64,000 nt of DNA from Microthyrium microscopicum (lineage: Eukaryota; Ascomycota; Dothideomycetes; Microthyriales; Microthyriaceae): contig MU004242.1 of NCBI GenBank assembly GCA_010405405.1, positions 596,748-660,747 on the forward strand, given 5' to 3'. Positions within the stretch are counted from its first letter, which is position 1; each line of letters starts with the position of its first letter. Positions 52,641 through 61,904 of this stretch are shown in pieces. The translations under genes were made by a program, and so were the position numbers. Below the pieces are notes generated by a model. That model saw only the letters and a program-made list of their open reading frames with translations, was not told the origin of the DNA and made no database searches.

Positions 52641-53843
52641 CTAATCTACTAACGCGTTCCTCCTAGATGGAATGACAACTAAATTGTTAAAGGACAAGGA
52701 CTTTGCATTTTATAAATTATCAAGGCTGTGCTTCGATGAGTCATTAGAGCTGTCTTATCAAATCTTAGTAAATACGTTATCTTTAGTGAGACCGCAAACC
52801 GCTTTACAGAACTTGGAGCTGTATTAGTTGACCATTGCTTGGTAGCGGGTCCAATGTGGTTCGGGGGTTCCGATTGGATCGGTGGCATCTCATCGTAAAG
52901 AGGCTAGATTAGTCCAATCATTACTAGGCGCCGTTACCTCGTGCACCTCTGCCCATAACAGAAGCATCGGGGAGCCTCAATAAGTCATCGGTTACCATCA
53001 ACTTATGCTGCAGAATCATAAAAGTTTCGGATTCCCTAATTCGTGAGTCAAACAACTAATTCCGAGCTTCCTAAGATAACTAAAACGAAACTAAAGCTGT
53101 AAAAGCCGCCGGTAGTGGCCAAGAACGGCCCGGGTAGCCAGTATCAGGCTGTGGGCTTTTGGCTTTGGATTTCTGGAACCAAGCTTTCACCATCTAAACA
53201 CCCTGAATTGTGATGCAGAAATTGCTCAGCTGTTGTGAGGCGCTTGAATCCATGTGACCTAACAGCATCAACTCGACCTGCCTACCTGACATGGATATTT
53301 TCATAGTCTTTGCATCATTGCGAGTGGCTAATCTGGCTTCATATACTTCCTGCTTCCCCTCTGAAGATCATCATTATGCTCTATATCACGATGGTCAAAT
53401 CGAGCCTCTATTTATAATTATGTATGTGAATAAAGTTGTCGAATGGTTTTCTTGATAATTGTCCTAGGTAATTCTAAGGTCTGAAAAGGGAGGCTGCTTG
53501 AGGACAAGATAAGAGAACCCTTTCGAAACGATAAATCTCCCAAACGAATGACTGTTAGAGTTCCAATCAGTGGGGAAAAGCTGACATCATTTTATCAACT
53601 ACATGGTATCCCAAAATGAAACTGTCAATCCTTAAGAAGTATTATGGCAGCCATGACAACTCGGAACACCTTGTTGTTACACTTGCAATCCAAATCATAA
53701 AGTTGGCCTAATACAGCGCACCATAAAGGGCAAACGGTCAAGAGTGTACCGTGCCAAAGCTTGAAACAACATGTCAACGGTTCACACTTGACCTCGAATT
53801 CCCTACCAGTCGAAAGATGCAGAAAAACATGGTGACTTAAATT
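52641..53843. other. Gene-poor stretch with a decayed MITE A fragment
   Basis: No gene seen. It includes the degenerate MITE family A copy at about 53492-53665. Confidence 0.5.
53492..53665. mobile_element. MITE family A, decayed copy 3
   Basis: CTTGAGGACAAGATAAGAGA followed by ACCCTTTCGA resembles the family's outer end (GAGGGACAAAATAAGTGAGCC..TTTCGA). CTTAAGAAGTATTATGGCAG followed by CCATGACAACT at about 53631 matches the inner right arm. The right terminal repeat is not preserved. Confidence 0.45.
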
Positions 53844-55625
53844 CTACCTTGAAAACATTTTATGCTCGCCGTACCTAAAGCAGTATTTGTTGAAACATTC
53901 TAGACATATGTCAGACAACCTGGCGTTGCTCTTTTTCATAATCGCGCAAGCCACACAAACATCCCAACCTTTGGGCATTATTGTCCCCTGCCTGGCAGTT
54001 TTAACACCGTTTTCAATCATCCCATCAATCTCCTCCGCGCTATACTGCACCTTCAAGGTGTCTTGATTGCTTGGATGGCTAAACTCGGCATTTGGTAGGT
54101 AGATGATTGTCAAAGTATCCGGTTCATCACAACCAAAGAAAACACCTCTTGCATTGAATCCTTTCGTGACGAATTTTTCGGGAGGTGGTATAGTTGGCAT
54201 GCGCGTTAGACCAACCTTTCGAGCCCTCAGGAACGTATTGTAGATAGCTGTCCCGTTGGGGAAATGATTGACATCGGCACTGTTGTCATTGACAATCAAA
54301 ACATCGACAGTCTTCGCTCGAGCTGGTTGAATGAATGGCCAGATGGGGCAGTTGTGGTCGGACAACCCTCCATCTGTCAAGAGCAATTCCGCTTCATGTG
54401 TCACTTCCTTCGACGCATAGCGCATGCGAAATGGGTTTATGTAGGACGCAAACAGATCGTGGACATTTGGTGCTCTAGATCCAGGCATCATCTCTTCCAA
54501 GACCACAGCTCCGAGGGGACTTATTTCAGATAGAGACATATTGTGGGAACATGCAAACGTGAAGATATTGCTCGAGGTCCCCATGATGTATCCAAGATCG
54601 TCGAAACCAGCCATGCACTCAGGCTTGCCCAAAGGTGCGAGGTTGACCGGCTTACCGTACTTCAGGACTGTCCCAAGATAGGCAGGATCTGTGAACGCAT
54701 GTACTCCTTCGTCCCAGCTTCCCCATTCAAAAGGATGCATCTCTATCTGGGTATTGGAAGGTGATATGTCGCACGGGTGCTCACTGGAAGCAAGAATGGC
54801 GGTCATGATCGGGTATGGAACGGCGTGGTCTTTGAATTTCGACTTCCCAGCCAGGTTGGACAGAGTATTGTTGCTTTGTGTGATTCCTCCCTCAAACAGC
54901 TGGTAAGAGAGTAGCCTGCCCCATGGATCAGTCATTGTGGTGTCGTACCCAGCATTCTCTTTCTGTTGAACATCTTCCCGGATCAAGGCATCATGCTGCA
55001 TCTCTTGGGCCAAGTTTGTTCCGGGCACAAATACCCCTTGCGGGAAGCGAGATTTCCAAAGACCGTCTTTCAGAGTTGTAATATTAGGCCAGTCATTGCT
55101 TGCCATTGATGCCACAAGCCAGGCTCCTCCAGACAATCCTGCATGATATGTCAAGGCTTGGTACAAGCCGCCCAGTCCACCGTGGCCCTTGTCTTGTTTC
55201 TCTGTTGAGTCCAAACCCTTGACGACTCCTGCCCCGGCTAGAAGTGCACGATATCCTCCACCACTGCTAGCCAAAGCGACCGATGGGAGTGTAGTCCACT
55301 CTAGTTCGAAATCACCCCAGGGTGGAGGTTTGCTGGCTGAGTCGGGGAAAACCGGTCTCGTCGTTACTTTCCGAAGCCATTCATGCAGTTTTCTGTCTGC
55401 ATTCTGCTTCCTGGCTGTGAAGTAGCTCAGTTCTTTTTGGGATATTCCAGAGGCATCCCGAACCAACTGCGTTGAGGCAGGTGGACATTGCACCTGCCTA
55501 GGAGCGTAATCAGGAATTTGACGTTCACGATAGCTGGTGCTTCTGGTGTCTTTGTTTTGAGGTACGGCGATGGTGAGGGTAAGAAGAGGCCATGATGACA
55601 ACAAGAGAAGAAACCAGAGAAGCAT
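53844..55625 (-). CDS. Secreted lysophospholipase (cPLA2/phospholipase B family)
   Basis: A single exon of 593 residues from the ATG at 55625; the open frame reaches 55670 only with a GTG. The hydrophobic N-terminus LLWFLLLLSSWPLLTLTIAV is a signal peptide. Catalytic features are the oxyanion loop SSGGGYRALLAGAG (120-133), the nucleophile in HAGLSGGAWL with Ser165, and the Asp in LLLTDGGLSDHN with Asp418, forming the Ser-Asp dyad of group IV-type phospholipases. Several N-x-S/T sites fit secretion. The C-terminal part is Cys-rich, as in fungal lysophospholipases. It hydrolyses acyl chains from (lyso)phospholipids outside the cell or at the wall. No GPI-anchor signal is seen at the end. Confidence 0.93.
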   Translation of the reverse strand: MLLWFLLLLSSWPLLTLTIAVPQNKDTRSTSYRERQIPDYAPRQVQCPPASTQLVRDASGISQKELSYFTARKQNADRKLHEWLRKVTTRPVFPDSASKPPPWGDFELEWTTLPSVALASSGGGYRALLAGAGVVKGLDSTEKQDKGHGGLGGLYQALTYHAGLSGGAWLVASMASNDWPNITTLKDGLWKSRFPQGVFVPGTNLAQEMQHDALIREDVQQKENAGYDTTMTDPWGRLLSYQLFEGGITQSNNTLSNLAGKSKFKDHAVPYPIMTAILASSEHPCDISPSNTQIEMHPFEWGSWDEGVHAFTDPAYLGTVLKYGKPVNLAPLGKPECMAGFDDLGYIMGTSSNIFTFACSHNMSLSEISPLGAVVLEEMMPGSRAPNVHDLFASYINPFRMRYASKEVTHEAELLLTDGGLSDHNCPIWPFIQPARAKTVDVLIVNDNSADVNHFPNGTAIYNTFLRARKVGLTRMPTIPPPEKFVTKGFNARGVFFGCDEPDTLTIIYLPNAEFSHPSNQDTLKVQYSAEEIDGMIENGVKTARQGTIMPKGWDVCVACAIMKKSNARLSDICLECFNKYCFRYGEHKMFSR

Positions 55626-56386
55626 GATGACTATAGCTGCTTTTGGCAAGCACGACTCGACGTGGGACACGCCTTCCTAAACCCGTCTTCTTTATGGGCG
55701 CTCTTTCCTTCAAGGTAAGGAGCGCTTGACTGAGAGTAACCATATATTGAGTGCAACTTTTGAAATCACTGGGAGCCAAAAACAAACAATTGGATTAATT
55801 GGACTCTTCATTGACGAGAAGAGCTTTTAGTGGGCTCTAACGTTGAAAATTTCTTTTAGTTTCACAGGATTTTCTAGAGTATTGGAAAATTTCGCTAATG
55901 TGGTTGGGGCCATGTGAAGGCTGAATATTATGAGAAGCAGCTGCTACAACCAACACAATGCTGATTCCCATTGTGATTGCGCGCAGCTTATGACTACATG
56001 TACATGAGCCAGCTAATCGGAAGAAGATAGTCATCTTTTCAATATACTGGTCGGCCGGGCTATGAATAAGAGTTTGATCCTATGAAAGAGATCGTGATGT
56101 TTGGGTCACACATCTATAGTGCTTCCATGGGCTCCACAAAGTTGGTGATGATGCTATTCGGAGACTATATTATATCTCCGCTAGTTGTGAGCGCGACTGC
56201 GTGCGGACGGGCATAATCTGGAGAATAATAATATCATTGATGGATAAGCGGTAAAGTTGGCCGTCAAATGCTGGCTGTATGCTAGCAATATACGTTGTCG
56301 TGCATCGTTGCTCATAAGCTCCAAGTCTATCTACAGTAATTCAGACATTAGTCATAAATGCGCTAAACAATACACGCAAAACGCTT
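55626..56386. other. Intergenic, lysophospholipase promoter to SUR7-like stop
   Basis: No gene recognised; short frames only. Confidence 0.5.
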
Positions 56387-57289
56387 TTAGACTTTGTTCT
56401 CAACCATATCTCTCTTCTTGGGATGCTCTCTTCTTCTCCGTTTACGACAACAACAGCATACTGATGTTTGAAGTAACCATGCAATCAAAGTACAGGCGCT
56501 GGCTATCCACATGAAAGCAAACATCTTCTTCCCAATAGTAGCACCAATATGCAGTTCGGTAACTCCTGTGGCAGCCTTTGTTATAATGACGAAGATGGCA
56601 GTCGCTATGAGTGCTGCAACCGTCGTGCAAAGTGCCGCAAGGAGAGAGAATATTGTTATGAAGCATTGGAGCCATCCATTTCGCATAGAAAAAGGTATGG
56701 TTATGACCATAAGGAAGTCTAGAAGTAATCCAGTAAGGAACAGCCCAAACATGACCTGAGAGGCGACCTTGAGGATGGTCAGGTATGTGACGACTTGGGT
56801 GGGAATTGCAACTATAATCTGTTAGATCTTGGACGTGGATCAAAGATCATGGTTATACTTACTGGTTGCGCCAGCCAGAAGCTCATTCAAAATGATCGAT
56901 ACTGGATCGAACCAGTATAAAGTCTCTGGTTTTGAGCATGTTGTAATGCCCTGACCAACATATCCTTCGCAAAAGTTCCATAATCCAACCGAGTAGTAGT
57001 CGTGTAGACCTATTGATTGTGCGATGGTATTGAGCAAGACAGCATCGGGGATAGTAGCGGGCACGATCTGACTCAGATCAAGCTTCAAAAAGTATATCGA
57101 TGAAAGGGTAGGTCCGACAGATGTGCTACCGACTTCAACGAGGATAAGGAATATAACAGCAATGAAGAAGAGAAAGGCTGATATGAGTGATACATTTCGA
57201 GTTACGTGTGACTGCTTTCTGCTGACAGTGCCATTGCCAGTGTCATGTTTCTCTTGGGTGTTCGACTTGGATTTAGAGAAGATGGCCAT
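56387..57289 (-). CDS. SUR7/PalI-family four-span membrane protein
   Basis: Two exons, 56863-57289 and 56387-56811, give 283 residues. The join gives LLAGA-TIAIPTQVV after an intron with donor GTAAGT and acceptor TATAG. Membrane segments are about 33-52 (VSLISAFLFFIAVIFLILVE), 155-185, 195-225 and 240-265. The large first loop contains the signature GLWNFCEGY followed by a second Cys (TTCSKPETLY), the claudin-like W-x-N-x-C motif of Sur7/PalI proteins. The cytoplasmic tail is CCCCRKRRRREHPKK, possibly palmitoylated. Sur7-type proteins mark eisosomes at the plasma membrane; PalI members take part in pH sensing. The subgroup is not decided. Confidence 0.85.
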
Positions 57290-58009
57290 TCCATACCCCT
57301 TGAACTAGGGTTGAATAGGAACAAAAATATTTCGAGAGGCTTTGTATTTTGGGAGTGTCGTGCGAAGGTTGCTGGACGGATTGAAGTAGCGTCTTGGTGG
57401 GTATGGATGAGTTCCTTATGCAAATTTTGACGATGAACGAGATCCAAGGAATCTCGCGGAACTGTTAGCTTGTTGTCGTAGAGACAAACGTATCAATGCA
57501 TTGATAAAGGCATCGGGTGCAGTTTTAGTAGCCTTGCCGTTGGCATGATCCACATAAGCTAATAAAGGGATTCGCTGCTAGATGAGGCCTTGATCCAACC
57601 GCGTAATTTAAGTGGGCCGTGAAGAATCTACGTCATTTTTCTTCATTTTTTACAGGGACAATGCAAGATGGACTGACCATGCAATTGGGTAACATGAGAT
57701 CTAGTGGCCCTGGGCATCTCGAGCACTGTTCAGATGCGTCACCAAGACCCATAAAACGGGAGCAACGGGATAAGATGGGAACGAAAATCCTTGGACGCGT
57801 CCTTTGCGGCGGAGTCGAGAAAAATAAATAGTTTTTAGCTCAAAGCGCCTCACATCCTAGCTGTCTACCTGTTACTTCAAATCATACAATTCCTGGCAGC
57901 TGGCTTCCAAACTCAAAATCCATCACTGCCTCTCGTTCACTCTGCCCGTCCTGCCCTTTCCCGTTTGATCGCAACCGCCGAGGGCGATAGCAACGTATCA
58001 ACAGTCCAC
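57290..58009. other. Divergent promoter region
   Basis: Lies between the divergent starts of the SUR7-like and PLC-like genes, so it holds both promoters. The last 150 bases are C/T-rich. No gene is seen. Confidence 0.5.
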
Positions 58010-59392
58010 ATGGGGAGCTCGCACATTCTGTGGTGTCTCTGTTTTATACCTCTCGCATTTTCTCAGGCGTTGACGCTTTCTGGAACTAAGGCAATAGGAT
58101 CGCTTTCTGGAGACAATGTCATTCCTACGGGTACCCAAGTGACCTATCTTTCATATAGCTCGACACTCACGTTATCTGGTACTGGTTCACAAGCAACTCT
58201 TTCACTAACCAATACCAACTCAGTAACCAAGCTAAGTGGAGGAGAGTCATCTTTTACCGTTTCGAACTCAACTTTCACCAAGAGTGCGCTTTCAACAAAG
58301 ACTTCTTCATCGGCTGCACCAGTGAACACTCAGCCATGCAATGGATATGTCGAGCTGTGTTCGAGAAAGTACTCCAATATTTCCATGGTTGCTGCGCATA
58401 ACTTTCCATTCTCAAAGAAAGGGAACGCTGCGAGCAACCAGCAATATGGTGTTACGGATCAATTAAACGATGGGATTCGAATGTGTATGTTGAACTACCT
58501 ACTCGGTCTTTTACATCAACTAACACTTTATAGTACAAGGACAGATTCATTACGAAAATAATACCCTTTTCTATTGCCATACATCTTGCGACCTCCTGAA
58601 TGCCGGGACGATTCAGTCACAGTTCGAAACAATATATACATGGGTTGAAGCTCATCCATACGATGTTGTCTCGATTCTACTTGGGAATGGAGATTTTACT
58701 GATGTTGGAAACTTTACAGCTCCCATACAAGCTAGTGGCCTCGGAAAATACGTTTATACTCCTCCACAGATTCCCATGACATTGGACTCTTGGCCAACTC
58801 TATCAGACATGATCCTTCGACAGACAAGAGTAGTCTTTTTCATGGATTATCAGGCCAATCAAACCCAAGTTCCATACATTCTGGACGAGTTTTCTCAAGT
58901 ATTTGAGACACCATTTTCACCAACGAATGCTTCTTTTCCATGCAATGTACAAAGACCTCCGGATCTACCATCAGACCAAGCCAGGAATCGACTCTTTATG
59001 GCAAACCACAATCTCAATGCTGAAGTTAGCTTGCTTGGAGCCAATATCCTGGTCCCAAACACTGCTGTGATCAACCAGACCAACGCAGTCAGTGGAGCTT
59101 CGAGTCTTGGAGCAATGTCAGACACCTGTCTTTGTATGTATATCTAATCCTCATGGCGAGCCAAATGTACTAATTGCCATCAGCTGACTGGGGAAGACCA
59201 CCGAATTACCTCTTAGTTGACTACTATAATCTTGGGAATGTCCCTGGGTCGGTTTTCCAGGTCGCTGCGAAGGCAAACGGAGTAACATACAATGGAAAAT
59301 GCTGCGGACCAACGTCTGCGGCATCAGTTGTAAGAGCAGATAAAATGGGTATTTGGAGTTTATTGCTCGTGATCTTCATAATATGGGTGTAG
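58010..59392 (+). CDS. Secreted, probably GPI-anchored PI-PLC-like protein
   Basis: Three exons, 58010-58484, 58534-59133 and 59184-59392, give 427 residues; both introns begin GTATGT. The N-terminus MGSSHILWCLCFIPLAFSQA is a signal peptide. A Ser/Thr-rich stretch (about 25-105) suggests O-glycosylation. The TIM-barrel domain starts VELCSRKYSNISMVAAHNFP (AHN in place of the first catalytic His), has LNDGIRMLQGQIHYENN, and continues VVSILLGNG, RVVFFMDYQANQTQ and LLVDYYNLG. This is the PLC-like phosphodiesterase family common in fungi. The C-terminus is hydrophobic (MGIWSLLLVIFIIWV) after small residues, a GPI-attachment signal. Whether it cleaves phosphoinositides is unknown. Confidence 0.88.
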
Positions 59393-59532
59393 CGTTAGTA
59401 TTTCATGATCTGATTAGTTATGAGGAATGATTAAATGATACCCAATGATAGAAAGCACATCATGTTCACCGTGGATATCTATCAAAGTCAGGTGAAACCT
59501 ATGGAGGCGATCGATTATTGTATTCCAATACT

Positions 59533-60186
59533 CTATGACCCAATCATCTCTACATCGGTAGTAACTGGCTCGGTATTCGATGTGGATTTCCTTCTCGAAG
59601 TTGACGCAAGGAGTGATGCCCAGAATCCATCCTTTTCTGGATGATCATCCTTTATGGATGTAGTAAATGAGCTGATAATGGGCGTAAATGTACTAAAGGT
59701 TTCTTGCGTTTTGACGTTCCACCTACAGTCGCTAGGAAAGTCGCAATATACTGAGCAGTTTTTATGTGTGCCAGTCTTGCTCTCTACGTTCACAACGTCC
59801 CGTCGCCAATCATTCCAGGTTTTCCAACCACTATAATCAAATTCACTTGAACACGGCGAGTGTGTTATCACTCGTCCCGCTCCACGGGCCGCTGATTTAA
59901 CAACGGTTCTACCTGGGCAGAAATAATGACCACATCCTAGACATCGCCGAGTAACGTCGAATCGGAAGGTATAGTGACATTTATGGCATGTCCAGAGCCA
60001 GTTCATAGGTAATGTAGGTGGTGGTTGTGAAGTTTTGGATGGAAGTAAAGGCAGAGAGGCTTTTTTCCTAACAATAATTGGCTCTATTGGAGAGCGTGGA
60101 GATGTAGGGGAATCGCATTGGGCAAGCTTAGAACTTTGGTAGGCGATAGGTATCACGGACTTTGGAATTTTGATTCTTCTCCCCAT
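59533..60186 (-). CDS. Cys-rich zinc-finger-like fungal protein, unknown function
   Basis: A single exon of 217 residues from the ATG at 60186. The centre contains WLWTCHKCHYTFRFDVTRRC followed by LGCGHYFCPG, a plausible C-x2-C...C-x2-C zinc-binding unit, then CSSEFDYSGWKTWNDWRRD and NCSVYCDFPSDC. The N-terminus is basic and Ser/Pro-rich (MGRRIKIPKSVIP). The family is not recognised, but the motif order (W-x-C-x2-C, C-x2-C-G-H, ...DYSGW..W..WRR) looks constrained rather than random. Its 3' end converges with the PLC-like gene. Confidence 0.65.
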   Translation of the reverse strand: MGRRIKIPKSVIPIAYQSSKLAQCDSPTSPRSPIEPIIVRKKASLPLLPSKTSQPPPTLPMNWLWTCHKCHYTFRFDVTRRCLGCGHYFCPGRTVVKSAARGAGRVITHSPCSSEFDYSGWKTWNDWRRDVVNVESKTGTHKNCSVYCDFPSDCRWNVKTQETFSTFTPIISSFTTSIKDDHPEKDGFWASLLASTSRRKSTSNTEPVTTDVEMIGS

Positions 60187-60366
60187 GATAGGATTGACGA
60201 AGACCTGCTTCCGTAGATATGGTAGGTGAAAAGGTATCTGATATGACCAAAAATTCAGCCGGCCAATACTGTGAGGTTTGATACCAGCGGTAAGGGAGAC
60301 TTTTTATGTTGACTAATTTAAAAAAAAAACATCAAAGAACTCGCTTCAAGATTTCGGGTAGCAACA
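60187..60366. other. Intergenic
   Basis: Short promoter side of the zinc-finger-like gene, with an A9 run at 60321. Nothing else is seen. Confidence 0.4.
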
Positions 60367-60566
60367 ATGAAATTTCTTTGTGCATTTGCACCACGTGGTA
60401 GAGGTCTTTTTAGGCAAGAACAAGGATCTATGAGGAGCAGCAACCACTTGCCCTGCAACTACACCAAACACATTTCGGCTTCAGAGGTGCGCATCTAATA
60501 ATTTTCATATTCGTCAAGATCAAAAACAATGCTGGTTTGAAATGAATTGACTGCGACCATGGGCAG

Positions 60567-61033
60567 ATGACATTTGACTAGTAAGAATGGTAGTGTCTTG
60601 AAAAATCAACAATTCGCTGACCTTTGATACCGGTAGATTCAGCACTATCAAGCTACATCACAATTCAAGTAGGAGGATTAATTCAGGGTGAAGATACCCT
60701 TGGCTATGCTACGAGAGAGGGTATCTACCCATTACTCCTAACTGACAAAGACAACAATCCATTGCTGCAGAAGTTCGAAGGGAATACAGTGTGCCTGTAG
60801 AAGGAACTGGCCACCCAATTACAGCCAGACAGTGAAGAAACACTCCTTGTCGCCATCCTCATGCCAGAGGAGAAAGAACCATGATTCGATTTGCCGAGTC
60901 AGGGGTTCGCCATTTTGTAAAGACACTCCTGGTTAACGCCCAACAAAGACGCATTAAGAGGATGATGATGGAGACTCTCGGCGCTCAAATAGATATGATT
61001 GCGAGAACAGAAAGGTTGCAAGGTGAACTGTAG
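60567..61033 (+). CDS. Possible small multi-exon gene or gene relic
   Basis: Open frames joined by intron-like sequences give a continuous C-terminus ending SGVRHFVKTLLVNAQQRRIK RMMMETLGAQIDMIARTERL and QGEL at the stop 61031-61033. The clearest intron is 60721-60770 (GTATCT, CTAAC branch, CAG) joining YATRE to EVRREYSVPVEGTGHPITAR. A second, 60832-60867, is only 36 bases, below the usual fungal minimum. An ATG at 60567 would need the intron 60582-60651. No family is recognised. It could be a genuine small helical protein or the remnant of one. Confidence 0.3.
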
Positions 61034-61133
61034 CCTTGCAGTAATTTCAGAGCAATCTCGGTACTAATGCTTCATGTCCACATTCAACTACTTGAGGAAG
61101 AGTAAACATGCTCTTTGGGGACATCCGGGCGCT

Positions 61134-61904
61134 TCATAGGATAACACATGATCGGCCACCTCTTTGCTTGTCGCGGTTCGGTCGGTATGTCTCTCTTTCG
61201 CGATGACTCGTTCTGGGTTGATTATGTCTTTCGTTTCCTGATCTCTTCTCATGTGGCCTATAAAGTTGCTGCTTCTGTCGCTGCAACTGACGTACAACAT
61301 CAAAGAACGCCTTTTCAACGTTGATGCAGTTTTTTGCCGATGCTTCTACAAAATCACAACCCAATTCTTTCGCAAGAGAATAGCCTTCTTGAGTAGAAAC
61401 TTCACGCTCGGTGACTCGATCGCATTTGTTGCCGACAAGCATTACTGGAGTAGGTCCATAAGAATTGGCAGCTAATGTAGATCCACTCAATGGGGACCCG
61501 GGGTAGGTTGGCGAACCTGTTTGTGATGATTCCTTGACTCTTTGAATCTGTCTATAGAACTTGTCGATCTTTTGGAACGACTGTCTGGACGAAATGCTGT
61601 AAACGAGGACAAAGCCCTCACCATCCCGAATCCATTGATCGCGTAAAGCTGTATACTCTTCTTGACCAGCGGTGTCAAGCACCTCGAGCATACAAGACTG
61701 ATTGTCGATCTTGACCTGTTTGCGATACGAATCTTCAATCGTTGGGTCGTAGGTCTCGACAAAATGATTTAAGCACAACTATTCACCATTAGCATACGCT
61801 GAAGCTAATCATTGGACGTCAAGTACCTGAATTGTCAGAGCAGTCTTGCCCACTCCTCCATCTCCCAGCACCACCAATTTGTATAGCGCCATTTTGCCCG
61901 CCAT
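61134..61904 (-). CDS. ras2: Ras-like small GTPase, Ras2/RasB type
   Basis: Two exons, 61827-61904 and 61134-61778, give 240 residues. MAGKMALYKLVVLGDGGVGKT places the P-loop at 14-21. Switch I is YDPTIEDSY, switch II DTAGQEEYTALRDQW (61-75), with NKCD and EASAK for guanine specificity, all intact. The insert SSQTGSPTYPGSPLSGSTLA before VMLVGNKCD is characteristic of the fungal Ras2 (Neurospora ras-2, Aspergillus RasB) group rather than Ras1. The C-terminus is basic and ends CVIL, a CaaX box whose final Leu favours geranylgeranylation. In this group Ras2 controls hyphal growth and morphology. The intron (48 bases) follows ALTIQ. Confidence 0.95.
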
